Below are positions 53,801 through 64,000 of a stretch of 64,000 nucleotides of DNA, piece after piece. Numbering within the stretch: the first letter of the stretch is position 1; every line of letters begins with the position of its first letter. The stretch comes from Apteryx mantelli (taxonomy: Eukaryota > Chordata > Aves > Apterygiformes > Apterygidae). The notes below the pieces were generated by a model that saw only the letters and a list, made by a program, of their open reading frames with translations, was not told the origin of the DNA and did no database searches. A program made the position numbers and the translations under genes. The stretch lies in NCBI RefSeq assembly GCF_036417845.1, contig NC_089979.1:50290775-50354774 (forward strand). The letters are read 5' to 3'.

Positions 53801-56800
53801 TTCAAGGACATTCTCCCTAACAGGAAGCTTATAGTACTAGTATGTGATTTTTGTGAATTACTCCTTAAAAAATTAGGACAGAAGGTCATACTGAAAACAC
53901 GGCTCTTTTAAGTTTTCCTTGCTTGCATATTGTAAGGCTGTACATATTTATCTTAGAAGCAGCAACCTTCAAAAAGGAATCTCTTAAATCTAATTACATA
54001 CATTTTAACATTTAGCTTTGTTGCAAATTTAAATGGTAAGAATTCAGGTTTGTGGGTATGCAAGGAAGTGCAGACCTTGTTTGTTTGCCATCTAGATAAA
54101 TGCCAATTTCACATCAAATCTAGTTATGTTGAGATAGAGTTAAGTTTTAAAAGGATCCACTGAGATTTGACAAACTTTTCGAGGTTATGGATGAATTGAT
54201 AGTTCTAAAGTAATGTTCATGTACTTGTATTCTGCTAAGCTTAACACAAGAACAGAGTGAAGGTCCGTCTAGCCCAGTGTTCTAAATGTTGTAAACAAAT
54301 AAATCTGATTTACTCTGGTTGAGAAATGCTAGAGGAAAGGGGTCAAGAAATCCACTGGAGGTACTTAACCACCAAAATTTGTACAGCTAGGTGGCTTGTT
54401 TCTCAATTTCTGATTTTTTTTAAAGCAAAAATAGATATTAAAGCCCCAAATAAATAGATTTCATTTTTATTTTACAAAATCTGTTACTGAACATTTACAG
54501 TTCTACTATGAAGAATTACCGTGAATAAATGAAACCAAGTTTCAGATGAACGCAGCACTTTTTAGGATGTAGTATCCTTGCTTGATTTAATATTTAATTG
54601 ATTACTAATTTGAAAAATCAGCATCTCAGTCATTATTATCAGTTTTCTAAGTTTTGTCCCACTGCAGAAGGCTGAAACTGTATAGTTCAAGGGGATTTGA
54701 GGCCTGAGAAGGAAGGTAATAGCCTATGGAGCTTTCTTCCTCCAGGTCATCTTTTTGACTTTCTCATAGATCCAGAATTATCAAAAGAGTTACCAGCTGA
54801 TGTCATCTTAATGTTCAGTGCCTGTAGCTAAAACTAGCACTCTCTAGCACCGAATCACATTATTGCTGAAACATATCCATTTCTTCTGAAAAAATAGGTT
54901 TGCACAGAAGGCACTTCCTAGACAGCTGCAGGTATTCCTGACTCTACCAATTTAAGGGGTGGTGCTGAAAAAAGTAACTTACAAGGCATCTGCTGCAAAC
55001 AGTCCTCTTGGAGTATCACTGAAACACACAGTACCTCTTCTTCCTAAGGTGGGAGGGGATGAAGTTCATTTTGTTTGGAACATGTCTGCACTGCCTTATA
55101 GTAGTAACATGCAGCTTCCAGTGGTAAACTGGCTGGAAAGAAGAGTCCCTGTGAGTGGTGACAGAAAGAGTTTGTATAGACAAAAGAACTGCTTCCTTTT
55201 ACAGCCAAAAAAGGCTGGAGCCAAAGTTCTTTTCTACCCTTTTCCTGCAAAGTTAAGATGACCAGAGGAGTAGCAAGTAGAGGGTGCCTTTTTTCATTCC
55301 ACAATAGCATTTACTGGTTGTCACATCTCACATTTTATGCATGTAACTTGCTTGCCTATCATCCCATTTATGATTGCCTGCTGTAGTGTGAGAACTGATT
55401 CTTAGGCAGAGCAGCACTGCTAGTCTCTTCAAAAGTCCAAATGCTAAATGCACCTGATCATTTAGCTGCTCCTGGAATTAAAAGTTCTGCATATGGCAGG
55501 AGGAGAGTGGGCCTCCCTAAACCCTACAAAGTGATCATGATCCCTGTTTGTAACTTCTTGCCTTGTTCTTCCTGTCCTGTGACCTAGTGTGTGGAACTAC
55601 GTGCATTGGTAATAAAAAAAAGGTAAGTGATCTATGGTTGGAGTACAGGCCCTGTCAGCTAAGGTGCATTCCAGTGTAAGAGGCGGACCACTGATCCCTG
55701 ATACATTTTTAGGTAGGAGATGACCTTATTGCACAGTAGTGCTATTTCTGAGCCCTGCTCAATTGTAAAATTCAGTGGTTTTACCACTGCTTCTTTCTAA
55801 CTCCTTTAACCAATTTTTCTTTCTTCTGTTGTTTCCATTTTAATGGTTTTCAGGCCCTTCCCAGAGTGGCCCAGGACCTCAGTATCCCAATTATCCACAA
55901 GGACAGGGCCAGCAGTATGGGGGATACAGACCCACACAGCCTGGGCCACCACAGCCACCACAGCAGAGGCCTTATGGATATGACCAGGTATGCCTTCATT
56001 TAAACAGTGTTGTGATTCTTATACGCTTATTTGATAATTTTAGTTTGTTGCAGGCATTTAAACTAATGAATTTGAGAACATGGTCTCTCTGCTATGTATA
56101 TGCAACTCTTGTGCTTTTATTTCCCTGTGGGTTATTCAGAAATATTTATCTGGAGGTGTGATTAGTCATTCTTTTCTGAGTTTTCAAAGTTTAATGCAGT
56201 TTGGCAAAGTGAGGGCCTACAGACCATGTTTTTGAACCTTAAAAATTAAGGTGATCTGTTTCATAATCTAAAGGTGAAAGAGTGTTGTGAAATTTGAGAC
56301 TCCTAAATCCCATGTAGGATCATTTTTCATTACTGTTGTGCATTAAAAATGGTTGAATTAATTTTTCACAAACACAAATCCAGTAATCCTCCTCTCCAGC
56401 TACAGAAGTACCTCAAGTGAACAACTAAAGTCCTTCTACTCTGTTGGGAGATATGAAGCCCGCTTTTGCACAGGTTTCCTCTGAGCAGTATAAAGGAACG
56501 CTGAACATGGGAAAGAAGTGACCTGAAAATCAACTGCTGCTTTCCTATCACTACTGAGATAAGATTTAAAAAAAAAAAAAAAAAAGTGCCCACTAGGCTG
56601 GAGTTGTACTTGAGGACTCCTGTAAAACTGTCTTCTCATTAAAGCGCGAAGCAGAGGTTTTATTAATGTAGAAGTTACTAAACTATAAAAGTCTAATCTT
56701 AGCAGTGTAAATAGCTCAGGAACATCATTGGAATAGACACTATTACTTGGCATAAAGAAAATCGATATAACTGAATATATACTATGGTCCAATTGAGGTT

Positions 56801-58169
56801 CTAGTGTTCAAAAAAAAATTGTGATAGGTCAGTAAAGGGTTAGTGGAATTTTTAACAAGAACTTACCCTTAGAAGTGAGAATACCTACAATTATCAGCAT
56901 TTCAAAATTTCCTTTCTACAGAATTTAGAAAAGACAAGGAAGAAGGAACAGACAGACTCTTTTAGTGTGGTAGTTTAGAGGTGCAATTATTTCTCCTAAT
57001 TATTTAAAAAATAAAATGCTCAGGCACCGAACTAATATCTCTCTCATGCAAAGAATAAGCTATAGGAAAATGCCTTGCTTGTGGCAAACGTAGGGTGAAG
57101 GAAACTCAGTTTGCTGAGTTTCAGATTCCTTCGTGGTAGAAATGGATAACCCTTTGTGTAGGCACATTCTAGTCCTCCAGTTTGTGCAATCTAAGTTCCA
57201 TTGGGAAATTCAATTATAGAAGGCCTTCCCACTCTTTCATACAAGCCATTCCTGTAGGAATTGCACTGCTTAAATACTCATCTGGCAGCTGTTCTGAAAC
57301 TCTTCTTCCCGATTGATCAGCATATTACAATGGAAAAAAGTGTCATTGCAACGTAAAAATGCCATTTAAAGTATTGCCTTATTGTGATGCTATTTATGTG
57401 GAATGTTGACAGGAAAAAATGAATTTGTGTGAAATGACACTTTGAAGAATGTTTGCTTTATGGCACACTAACTTTTTCTGTGAGCTCTGAACCCTGTGGT
57501 AAAAGATCATGGTAAGCCTGTAGCGTTGAGGCTTTCACCTCTGCCCTCCTCTTCAGTACATCACATTGGACTTCTCTGTCAAAGGAGGTAGCAGATATCA
57601 ACAAGGGGAATAATTCTGTGGATCAGATCTGTAGAATAATTGATTCCTGTAGGATAAGTTGGTTACTTATTTATGTTCACTATAATGTGCCTTGGTTTTT
57701 GAGTTACTTGTATCAGTCTGTTCTGTGATGCTTGATATATGAATATTTTAGGTATGTCTGAAAGCAGTTTAGTTTTCTAAACCTCTTTGAATTTAGATGA
57801 CCTTGTCTTTTTAAAATATAGTTGGATGTTTAGGTGGGAAGTAATTCCCATCTTTTATTTTTGATGGTGTTCTGCAAATTTCACAGCAGTGTGCTGTATT
57901 TAAAGACATAGGATTCTGTTAATTTCCTGGTTTTAAATCCATATCATCAGTCTTACTTATACATTAAAACACGAAGGATTTAGTGAGATGAAACTTTGTA
58001 CTACTTAAATCAATTTACCACTTACTGTCATATGTCTACACCATTTAACATCACAATTTTTTTGATTGGTCTTCTGATTTCAACTTTCAATACAGGAAAG
58101 CTACCTGTTGGTCTAATTCCATATTTTGAATTTCTTTCTTAGGGTCAGTATGGAAATTATCAACAGTGA
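16110..58169 (+). CDS. SS18: SS18, subunit of BAF chromatin remodelling complexes, complete gene
   Basis: Eleven exons (16110-16178, 19303-19379, 20459-20543, 34217-34370, 39674-39895, 49108-49275, 50002-50106, 52269-52361, 53073-53195, 55854-55987, 58143-58169) join to 1257 nt: 418 residues plus TGA, the length of human isoform 1 as I recall it. The N-terminal SNH domain (about 14-77, with MLDENNHLIQCIMDYQNKG) is the part known to contact SMARCA2/SMARCA4. Residues 78-202 are Met/Pro/Gly/Ser-rich with a PPPPPR motif. The QPGY domain (about 188-418) has many Tyr in Gln/Gly/Pro context, is disordered and activates transcription. SS18 is a nuclear coactivator with no DNA-binding domain; in human synovial sarcoma its QPGY region is fused to SSX. 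The start has G at -3 and matches the conserved MSVAFAAPRQRGKGEITPAA. Differences from human are few substitutions, mainly in the low-complexity parts. All introns are GT-AG. No frameshift or stop was seen. Confidence 0.98.
16179..19302 (+). other. SS18: SS18 intron 1
   Basis: 3124 bases. The first 380 are CpG island. The rest is unique-looking, with a C8A12 run at about 16698-16718 and a pyrimidine-rich run at about 17595-17628. No gene seen. Confidence 0.9.
19303..19379 (+). CDS. SS18: SS18 exon 2
   Basis: Residues 24-48 and two bases of Q49, the core of the SNH domain. Acceptor ATTTCAG, donor GTAAGA starting at 19380. Confidence 0.97.
19380..20458 (+). other. SS18: SS18 intron 2
   Basis: 1079 bases, AT-rich, ending TTGATAG; nothing recognised in it. 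Confidence 0.9.
20459..20543 (+). CDS. SS18: SS18 exon 3
   Basis: Residues 49-77 (QYQQMLHTNLVYLATIADSN through SLLPA), the end of the SNH domain. Its last 19 bases and the first 21 of the intron are duplicated in tandem just downstream. Confidence 0.96.
20525..20604 (+). repeat. SS18: 40-bp tandem duplication across the exon 3 splice donor
   Basis: Copy 1 is 20525-20564 and copy 2 is 20565-20604; they differ at one base only (T20545 versus C20585). That base is donor position +2, so copy 1 has GTAAGTA and copy 2 has GCAAGTA. Confidence 0.97.
23789..23820. repeat. (GT)16 microsatellite
   Basis: Uninterrupted dinucleotide run of 32 bases in SS18 intron 3. Confidence 0.97.
24087..24102. repeat. 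C16 homopolymer
   Basis: Sixteen consecutive C in intron 3 (G run on the other strand). Confidence 0.9.
24514..24559. repeat. 23-bp tandem repeat, two copies
   Basis: Two identical T-rich units (GT7GT5GAGAGAGGA) at 24514-24536 and 24537-24559. Confidence 0.9.
25757..25772. repeat. Second C16 homopolymer
   Basis: Sixteen consecutive C, 1.7 kb after the first run and of the same printed length. Confidence 0.9.
31160..31720 (-). mobile_element. Ancient CR1/L3-like LINE relic
   Basis: Phrases in order match, from memory, the reverse complement of old amniote CR1 ORF2 copies: TATTTATCCGTGTTGAATTT near 31182, a decayed ACCTTGTCAAAGGCTTTCTGG-like stretch near 31410-31440, and GCCTTCCAGTCATCTCGTGG near 31676. 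No open frame remains. Confidence 0.42.
34217..34370 (+). CDS. SS18: SS18 exon 4
   Basis: Residues 78-128, including GPPPPPRSHNMSSDGM and PHMQNQMNGQMPG; acceptor TTTCAG, donor GTAAGT. Confidence 0.98.
34371..39673 (+). other. SS18: SS18 intron 4
   Basis: 5303 bases, AT-rich, without recognised repeats. It ends in an unusual acceptor tract of 11 C (39648-39658) then 9 T (39659-39667) before CTGAAG. Confidence 0.88.
39674..39895 (+). CDS. SS18: SS18 exon 5
   Basis: Residues 129-202, a Met/Asn/Ser/Gln-rich part (MPMQGPGPNQLNMTNSSMNM at the start) leading into the QPGY domain; donor GTAAGT. Confidence 0.98.
42101..42420. mobile_element. Short non-autonomous Tigger1-like (TcMar) DNA transposon
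   Basis: The 320-bp element is flanked by TA on both sides (42099-42100 and 42421-42422), the mariner/pogo target duplication. Ends read CAGGTGTACCT and AGGTATGCCCG, an imperfect inverted repeat. Inside are TTTTATTGCG with CTTCGCAGATATTG near the left end, GGTTTGTGGCAACCCTG, and GATATTCGCTTTATGGCGG near the right end. These phrases match the mammalian Tigger1 consensus as I remember it. It has no transposase and is an internally deleted copy. Confidence 0.85.
48695..48765. repeat. Degenerate short tandem repeat
   Basis: Three to four imperfect units of about 18-20 bases around ATCAGAAAGTTTCAATCT. Confidence 0.7.
49108..49275 (+). CDS. SS18: SS18 exon 6
   Basis: Residues 203-258 (GPMMHQQPPSQQYNMPQAGG to QIPPYRPPQQ), in the QPGY domain; donor GTAAGA. 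Confidence 0.98.
49276..50001 (+). other. SS18: SS18 intron 6
   Basis: 726 bases with a GTGTGTGGGT-type simple repeat at about 49811-49848; nothing else recognised. Confidence 0.9.
50002..50106 (+). CDS. SS18: SS18 exon 7
   Basis: Residues 259-293 (GPPQQYSGQEDYYGDQYSHG to NQQYYPD); the donor GTAATC is weaker than consensus. Confidence 0.98.
50107..52268 (+). other. SS18: SS18 intron 7
   Basis: 2162 bases, AT-rich, no recognised element. Its end before exon 8 (CGAATTGATGTAG) has a poor pyrimidine tract. Confidence 0.9.
52269..52361 (+). CDS. SS18: SS18 exon 8, probable cassette exon
   Basis: 93 bases, 31 codons, symmetric phase: residues 294-324 (GHNDYGYQQPSYPEQGYDRP to HYYEG). Human SS18 isoform 2 lacks a 31-residue segment at this place, so skipping keeps the frame and would give a 387-residue form. 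The acceptor tract is weak and the donor is GTATCT. Confidence 0.97.
52362..53072 (+). other. SS18: SS18 intron 8
   Basis: 711 bases, T-rich, ending in a long pyrimidine run interrupted by CAATCATATTACAG. Confidence 0.9.
53073..53195 (+). CDS. SS18: SS18 exon 9
   Basis: Residues 325-365, Gln-rich (GNSQYGQQQDAYQGPPQQQG, then repeated YPGQQ units); donor GTAAGA. Confidence 0.98.
53196..55853 (+). other. SS18: SS18 intron 9
   Basis: 2658 bases. It contains an old CR1/L3-like tail on the minus strand near 54235-54400 and a small inverted repeat TTGTGTC/GACACAA at 53740-53759. No gene seen. Confidence 0.88.
54235..54400 (-). mobile_element. Ancient CR1/L3-like 3' tail relic
   Basis: GGTCCGTCTAGCCCAGTGTT at 54262-54281 is the reverse complement of the conserved tail of old amniote CR1/L3 elements as I recall it; the flanks are decayed. 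Confidence 0.45.
55854..55987 (+). CDS. SS18: SS18 exon 10
   Basis: Residues 366-410 (GPSQSGPGPQYPNYPQGQGQ to RPYGYDQ), ending in phase 0 with donor GTATGC. In human synovial sarcoma the SSX fusion joins after the matching exon. Confidence 0.98.
55988..58142 (+). other. SS18: SS18 intron 10
   Basis: 2155 bases, AT-rich, with an A run of about 18 at 56567-56585. No recognised element; this intron corresponds to the human translocation intron. Confidence 0.88.
58143..58169 (+). CDS. SS18: SS18 exon 11, last coding segment
   Basis: Encodes the final eight residues GQYGNYQQ and TGA at 58167-58169; acceptor TTTCTTAG. Confidence 0.97.
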   Translation, partial: GQYGNYQQ

Positions 58170-59865
58170 AAAAGTACTCACATTCCGGTAGACAGTATCT
58201 ATTAGCAGCCATATTGTTTCCTCAGCACTGTGGACATCTTCCTGAGATGAGAACTTCCCAATCCATCTAGCTTTTGGAAGAATCTTGTGGATAAATGGCT
58301 GTTTTATGGTATGCAGTCTTTATGGGTTAATTACAAAAGACTGTAGATTCTCAGAAACTGATTTCACATCTCTACTCTAGATGGCAATATTGGACAGAAA
58401 ATATGTGACATAACAATTTGCAGTGAGCTGAGAACTGTATATCAAATAGACTGTTACAGACAGAAGGGTGCGAACAGCTTTGTATGTTTATGAAGGTTAT
58501 GGGAATTTAATATTTTTTCCACAGATTTTTTTTGTAGGGGGAAAGGGGAAATGCACACTTTTTACAACAGCAATATTTTGTATATTATGTTTTTCATGTG
58601 GTGAATATGCAAACAGTACACTACTCGCTGGGCAGGATAAGAAATCTACTGTCAAAATGGGTAGGGGCATGATAAGTGCTTGATTGTGTACGTCCTTGAA
58701 ATGGTGTACGATAAAGATAACAGTGAAAAAAGACGAAGAGCGTCAAACATCACTGATAGGTTCATGTACAAAGAATAAGAATCCCAGTTATCTAAATGGG
58801 AACATAATTAAGGACAGTATAATATAGTCTTGTGCAAAGATTAATTTTTTAAGCTTTCCAATTTTTCTGAGTGAAGCATTTTTGTAAAAATTGTTTCTAA
58901 CATAGTTTGACAATTTCCTGCAACATTTTGGGGGTAACAGGATAAATGTTTGGGTTGTATCTCTTATCTCTGCATTTTGTCACAGCTTCACATCAAGCAA
59001 GCTGTAATCCCTCCTAATAATTGCAATAACACAGAAAATGACAGGTGTTAATTTTATTTGGCTTGAATATGCAAAGAACTCAGAAAAGAATATGGAGAAC
59101 AGGACTGTATTGTGTAAGTGTATTTTAACCTTTAGTTGAATAATTTGTATGTATCAAAATAGCCTAGAAGACTTTGTAAAACCTATCTAAACTTTCCTAA
59201 CTGGGAGTTAATATCTTTAGAAAGGGGGCATTTTGTGTGTGACTCCATTTTTCTTCCTGGTTAACATGAGACCAAGGGATGTCTTAGAACATCAAATATA
59301 AAACCTGTTGGTAAGGTAAATGCCAAATTTTGTTTTGAACTGCATTAATGCTTATAGTGTTGCATGTGAGATAGATGCAGCACCTTGATCAGTAGCATAG
59401 TAAACAAAAATTGGTTTTGAGACTGTCCTGCAACTGTATATCAGATAAATTAATGGATATTCTGTTGTGCAGGAATATATGTATACAAGAATTCCTGGCA
59501 ACTTTTATAAAGGACATAACTTAAAATTAGCCCAGGAGTAAAATCATATTTTTTTCAGTTCGCAATCATGTCTGAATAGGAAAAAAAAAATGGTGTTCAT
59601 TGTATGTGTATGACCTTATACATGGAAAACAAGATTTTCAATTTGTTCATCATTTTTAAAGGGAAAACAATTTTCTTTTACTTAAAGTTGGTTGATAGAA
59701 AATACACATCAAGGTTTGAAGAGATATGGTATGAGGAGCATTATTATGAATGAAATGCTTGTAGGTTCTGTGCCAATTTTCCACCACTGTGTACTTCATT
59801 GCTATTTAAAACTGTACTCCCATCAATTCTAACAGAAGAATAAATTATTTGTGATTTTAATTTTC
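58170..59865 (+). other. SS18: SS18 3'UTR
   Basis: About 1.7 kb of AT-rich sequence from the stop to the first well-placed AATAAA. The exact end is inferred from the poly(A) signal. Confidence 0.75.
59839..59844 (+). terminator. SS18: Polyadenylation signal AATAAA of SS18
   Basis: Canonical hexamer followed within 10-35 bases by GTG and T-rich sequence (TTTGTGATTTTAATTTTC), as expected for a cleavage site near 59860. A further AATAAA at 60589-60594 could serve a longer form. Confidence 0.7.
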
Positions 59866-62379
59866 TCATTTGTTTCTTTAAATTAGATTTCTATCACTCT
59901 GATGTCTCATCTGGAAATTCTGCTGTGGGTTTTTATTATATAGAAGTTGGGCCAGGATAACCAAACTGTATTTACATTCTAGGACTTTATCAAAATTCTC
60001 TTGCCGTAGCCAACTTAATTAGAATTAACTGTTCAGTAATCAGCATGATGCGTAGGTTGTTTGTTACGAAATTCTTCCTGAAAATGAAGGTCCATGAGGC
60101 TATAATCAAGATGACTGAATTAGATAAATGAGTTGAGGAGGCAAAAATGTGTTGAACCCAACCTGGTGTAGATATGTTATCTCATTTGAAATAAGCTCAT
60201 CTGACATTAAGAAATAATTTGTCTTGCCAGCCCATCTTCTGTTGTCTTATTCTCCTTTTTAATGGAAACTAAAATTGCAATTTTAATAAGCAGAATTTCC
60301 TCCAGGGTTTCCCTCCTAGAGACTACTGCATTTGCAAGGTTTAATTGTTTTATAACGGTCCTGTTTCGTAAAAGTTTTTAATTTGTGGTGACAAAAATTG
60401 CCTTATTCCTCTGGTACTATGCTAGAAGAACAACTTGAGAGACGAGAGCTCTACTCAAAAGTGAGTATTTCTACTAAAACTCTGTATTAAAAAAAATCAG
60501 TGTTCCCTAAACAAAAAAGAAGCAAGAATGCATATAAGATGATGAAACAGCAAGATACAAGGTTCGTTTTAGTCTGTATCCTTTATTAAATAAAATCCAA
60601 CCAATAGGAAACTAGTAGAAAAGGTGTTACATTTTGCATGTAAAATGCCAAGTGCAGAATGCAGAAAATAAGAGGGTGGGGAGGGGGGGACCTATACAGC
60701 AAATCAAATATGTGAACAGAAACGGTACGAATATCCTAAGAGTAAAGAGACAGAGTAAATGAATGAAGTGATTTTTGCTTGTCATAGTGTTGTGATTTTT
60801 GCCATCACATTTTGCTCTTTCTTTTCAGATGGTTTTACTTCCCCTTCTGCTCTGTGAATGACTCATGATAGGGAGAAGCTGGCTCACTATTTGGAGTGGA
60901 ATTGACTTCACAGTGTTCTAACAAGAACAAGCAAACATGCTGCATAAAGCAGAAAGAACAAACATTTTTTTGCAAATAGTCCCACTTTTGTTTTCATATC
61001 TAAGTTTACTTTTAAACATTTAAAGTAATTGACTTTTTTTAAGGTGATACTCCTGATAAAGAGGGGCAAGGACATCGATGCAAAATATCATTGTACTACT
61101 TTGCAGTTCTCACCACAGAGGATGTTGAGGACATACTTTCCTATGATTAAAAAAAAAAGTATCATATTTTAGTTTCAAAAAAGAAGGGAGTACTTAAATT
61201 TACGAAATGAAGAGAAATTGTTACATCAGCAAGGCCAGGTGAAATTCAGCCAGAAGCCCTGAAGAAATTTAAAAAGAAAGTAGCTGATTTTTCTTCATGG
61301 GCAATAGTTGCTGTACCATAAAATAGGATCATATGGGAGATACTCTATGAAACCAACCCAAATGAATCTTTTAGGGAGACTAGATAACTGGCTGAAGTAG
61401 TAAGTTAAAAATCTGATGTTAAATACTATACCAAATGATGATATATATATGCTTACATCCATCTGCCCCAAAAAGAACCCTCACCAAAATCTGCCTCTGA
61501 AATCTACTAAAATGATTGTAGAAGATCAGTAAGTCTGACAGAATTGATCTGTATTTGTATATTCACACAGCCTTAAATTCTCTGAGAAGCTGCTGTCATA
61601 AAAATGGACCATACAATAAGATGAACTGTCAAACACTGGAAAGTAGATAAGATGGGAGAGAGAATAGGAATAAATGTTAAATATCAAAAATGATGACACT
61701 TGATAATAAATTATGCCAGAGCTTCTGTATTGGGACCACTGATTAACACCTATTAAAAGAAGTGCAAATAAGTAATCGATGTTGAGATAGCAAAATGAGG
61801 TGAAAATAGTGCTACTTAGATTCTTCAGGACCTAAAAACAGAGAGTCATAGCAGAACTTAATAAATGGCATAAGAGAGCTGTTGTTGACCAATACAACAA
61901 AATAGGTATTGGAAGGAATAATACCAGTTTACTCATATGCAGTTAGTTAACTGTCAGGAGAAATTCTGTGGCTAGTTCAGTGAAATTCCAGTATCAGAGG
62001 TCACAGTGCCAAGAAAATGTTTAAGGTGTGATGGTATAGAATGCTTACCAAACCACTGTAAATCTGATTAGAGATTTTTCATCACTTAAATTTTTGTGTA
62101 AATTCTTTTCTCTCCTGTATCAAAAAAGGATAGGTGAGGTAAAAGATAAATGGGTAATGAATGATAAGGAAAGAATGAAGTATGAGTAAAAGTTTAACAG
62201 ACGGATTGTTCGTTTCAAAAATGATAATGGGTAAAATAGAGGTACATAGTAAATAGTGCAACTTCTGCAAAAATACAGACAATGTATGTTGAAGATGAGC
62301 AACAATACATTTTAACTGATAATAGGAAATGCTTTTTATGAAATGCATAACTGCAAACTCGATCCACAAGATGATACTC
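59866..62379. other. AT-rich DNA downstream of SS18
   Basis: No gene is supported. The stretch from about 61150 has the texture of a long-decayed LINE continuing into the relic at 62380. Confidence 0.5.
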
Positions 62380-62727
62380 TTGAGGCCAGAGACTTAGTAG
62401 GATTAAAAAAGGAATTAGATAGTTATATGTATCAGAACGTGCACAGTTACATCCAATCAGATGAAACAGTTTGTTTTGAAAGAATATAAAACCTCAAACT
62501 TCACAGCATTAAATAACAAGCAACATGCTAGACTTTGGAAGAAATTCCTCTTGGTGTCTTAGGAAATAGTGGAAGAATGTTTAGTTTTCTTTTTGTCATC
62601 CTTATTATCAGACCCTTACTCTGAAAAACCTGGTAGTAGGCATTATTAGCAGCAGTCTATTGGATTAGATTGCAGAACTAAAATGAAATCTAGATCTGAA
62701 CTGGTGTGACAATGATCTGTTCAGAAA
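62380..62727 (+). mobile_element. Ancient CR1/L3-like 3' end relic
   Basis: GGATTAAAAAAGGAATTAGA near 62400 and the closing CTAGATCTGAACTGGTGTGA near 62691 keep the order of the 3' end of old amniote CR1/L3 elements (from memory). It is strongly diverged. Confidence 0.42.
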
Positions 62728-64000
62728 ATGATTTTTTTTTTCCCACCATGATGGTGAAATGAAGCATCAAAATAATGTGAGTAGTGAGATGCCTGGGATG
62801 TATTTGCTAATGTGCATTATTACTTATCCTAATAAATGTATTTCTAAGTTATATGGTTGTTACATAGCTTCTAAATCTGGCTTTTTGGTGAAATTGCTAA
62901 TAATTCCAAAATTGGCCCTATTCTATTAATTTCTGCTTCTGATCACTGGCACCACTGAAAAACTATCGGGTTTTTTTTCTGTTTTGAGGTCATGAGTTGA
63001 CTGAGGAGTCATGTTGCTATCGGCTTCTCTGGCTAATTGCTCAACTCATTTTCCACCTCCCTTTGGTGAGTGATGCATTTGGCTGTTCAAAGGGCATTTT
63101 ATGGAACAGTTTCAGCTCTCAGCTTGCGATAGAATGGGCACATTGGTTTCCATGAAACACACACCTATTGTAAAGGCCTTACTTCTGCCTCTCTAATTCC
63201 TATCTATGTTTCAAACTTGCAAGATGCTGGGTGTTTTCACTCAATTCCCATAAGTTTCCTGTGACATACTTTTTCAACAAAAATTCTTGACTAATTTAGC
63301 AGAATGAATGATTTCCCGTGCCTGACATCTGATTATTTTATTTTTTTCTCCTATAAATAATGTTTTCTAATTTCCCCTTATTAGTCTTCACTTGATCTTA
63401 AATGAAGGTAGTTCAGTATTCCAGTGGTTTTGCATATTTACATGCAAGTTTTGGTCTAAAAGAACTGTGGGGATGGAAAAGAAACTGCTAGAATATCCGA
63501 AGCTATTAGTCTGTGAATTCTTCAGAACACTGCATTATGTTCACTTGACCTGACATTTTTTAAGCAATCGGTGAATTGCCTTATGAATCCTTTTGTATTT
63601 TGGTTCATTATTTTCATTTCAGCTAAAAGTTAATTTTACACAGCATAAATTCTAATCACCTACTGCAGTAGGATGTTGTCAGAAGTGTGCTGGCATCTTG
63701 ACATAGGTCCATTACAGATACTTTTGTAGAAAAATACCATTTGCTAGGGCAGATTTGGTAGAAATACTCATTTTCATGAAATTAAGCTACATCAGTGCTA
63801 GTGCCTATTTTTTCTTAGCAAGCTTTAAATCAAGTGAAGAATTTTCAGTCTGCAGTTTTACATTGCCTTTTGTTCAGTAATAACTTTTCTGATTCTCAGC
63901 TCAGAGGCTTCAGACCTCTTTTCCACAGAGCTACAGTATTAAGAAGTGCCACAGTTCTTAGAGTTTCTGTCTAAATACTGGTTATGGCCTTACTTGTTAA
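62728..64000. other. AT-rich intergenic DNA to the window end
   Basis: No gene or repeat recognised. Confidence 0.5.

Noticed and set aside
56567-56585. A18 run in intron 10 considered as the tail of a retrocopy
   Set aside because: Upstream sequence shows no gene, SINE or LINE similarity and no flanking duplication.

Overview
The window is vertebrate nuclear DNA from a bird. The signs are 5'-truncated CR1 LINEs ending in the ATTCTGTG-type tail, a compact GC-rich PHF7-like gene of the kind expanded in birds, and an SS18 gene whose deduced protein is almost the mammalian one. The species cannot be named from the sequence. Bacterial features (operons, ribosome binding sites, CRISPR) do not apply, and no tRNA or rRNA gene was seen.

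Layout. 1-3.8 kb: a GC-rich block with a complete plus-strand PHF7-like gene of nine coding exons (371 residues) and a probable 5'UTR exon. 3.9-15.3 kb: AT-rich intergenic DNA with a short CR1 tail (3.95-4.2 kb), a probable endogenous-retroviral solo LTR (about 5.25-5.7 kb) and a 2.6-kb degenerate CR1 copy (7.2-9.8 kb). 15.3-16.6 kb: a CpG island. 16.1-59.9 kb: the whole plus-strand SS18 gene, 11 coding exons, 418 codons plus stop, every junction GT-AG and in phase. 59.9-64 kb: AT-rich downstream DNA with an old CR1/L3-like relic.

Both genes encode nuclear chromatin proteins: SS18 is a BAF (SWI/SNF) subunit, and PHF7 proteins are PHD/RING-type chromatin readers and ubiquitin ligases. Nothing here links them functionally; the adjacency looks positional, from mobile PHF7-like paralogues.

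Most interesting observations: (1) a 40-bp tandem duplication across the SS18 exon 3/intron 3 boundary, leaving a second copy of the splice donor that differs by one base (GT to GC); (2) a 320-bp TA-flanked element in SS18 intron 5 that looks like a short non-autonomous copy of the mammalian Tigger1 DNA transposon, unexpected in a bird; (3) a PHF7-like gene next to SS18; (4) an LTR with the closely spaced TATA and AATAAA typical of avian alpharetroviruses. No wholly new biological system was identified. Comparisons with other species rest on memory, not on a search.
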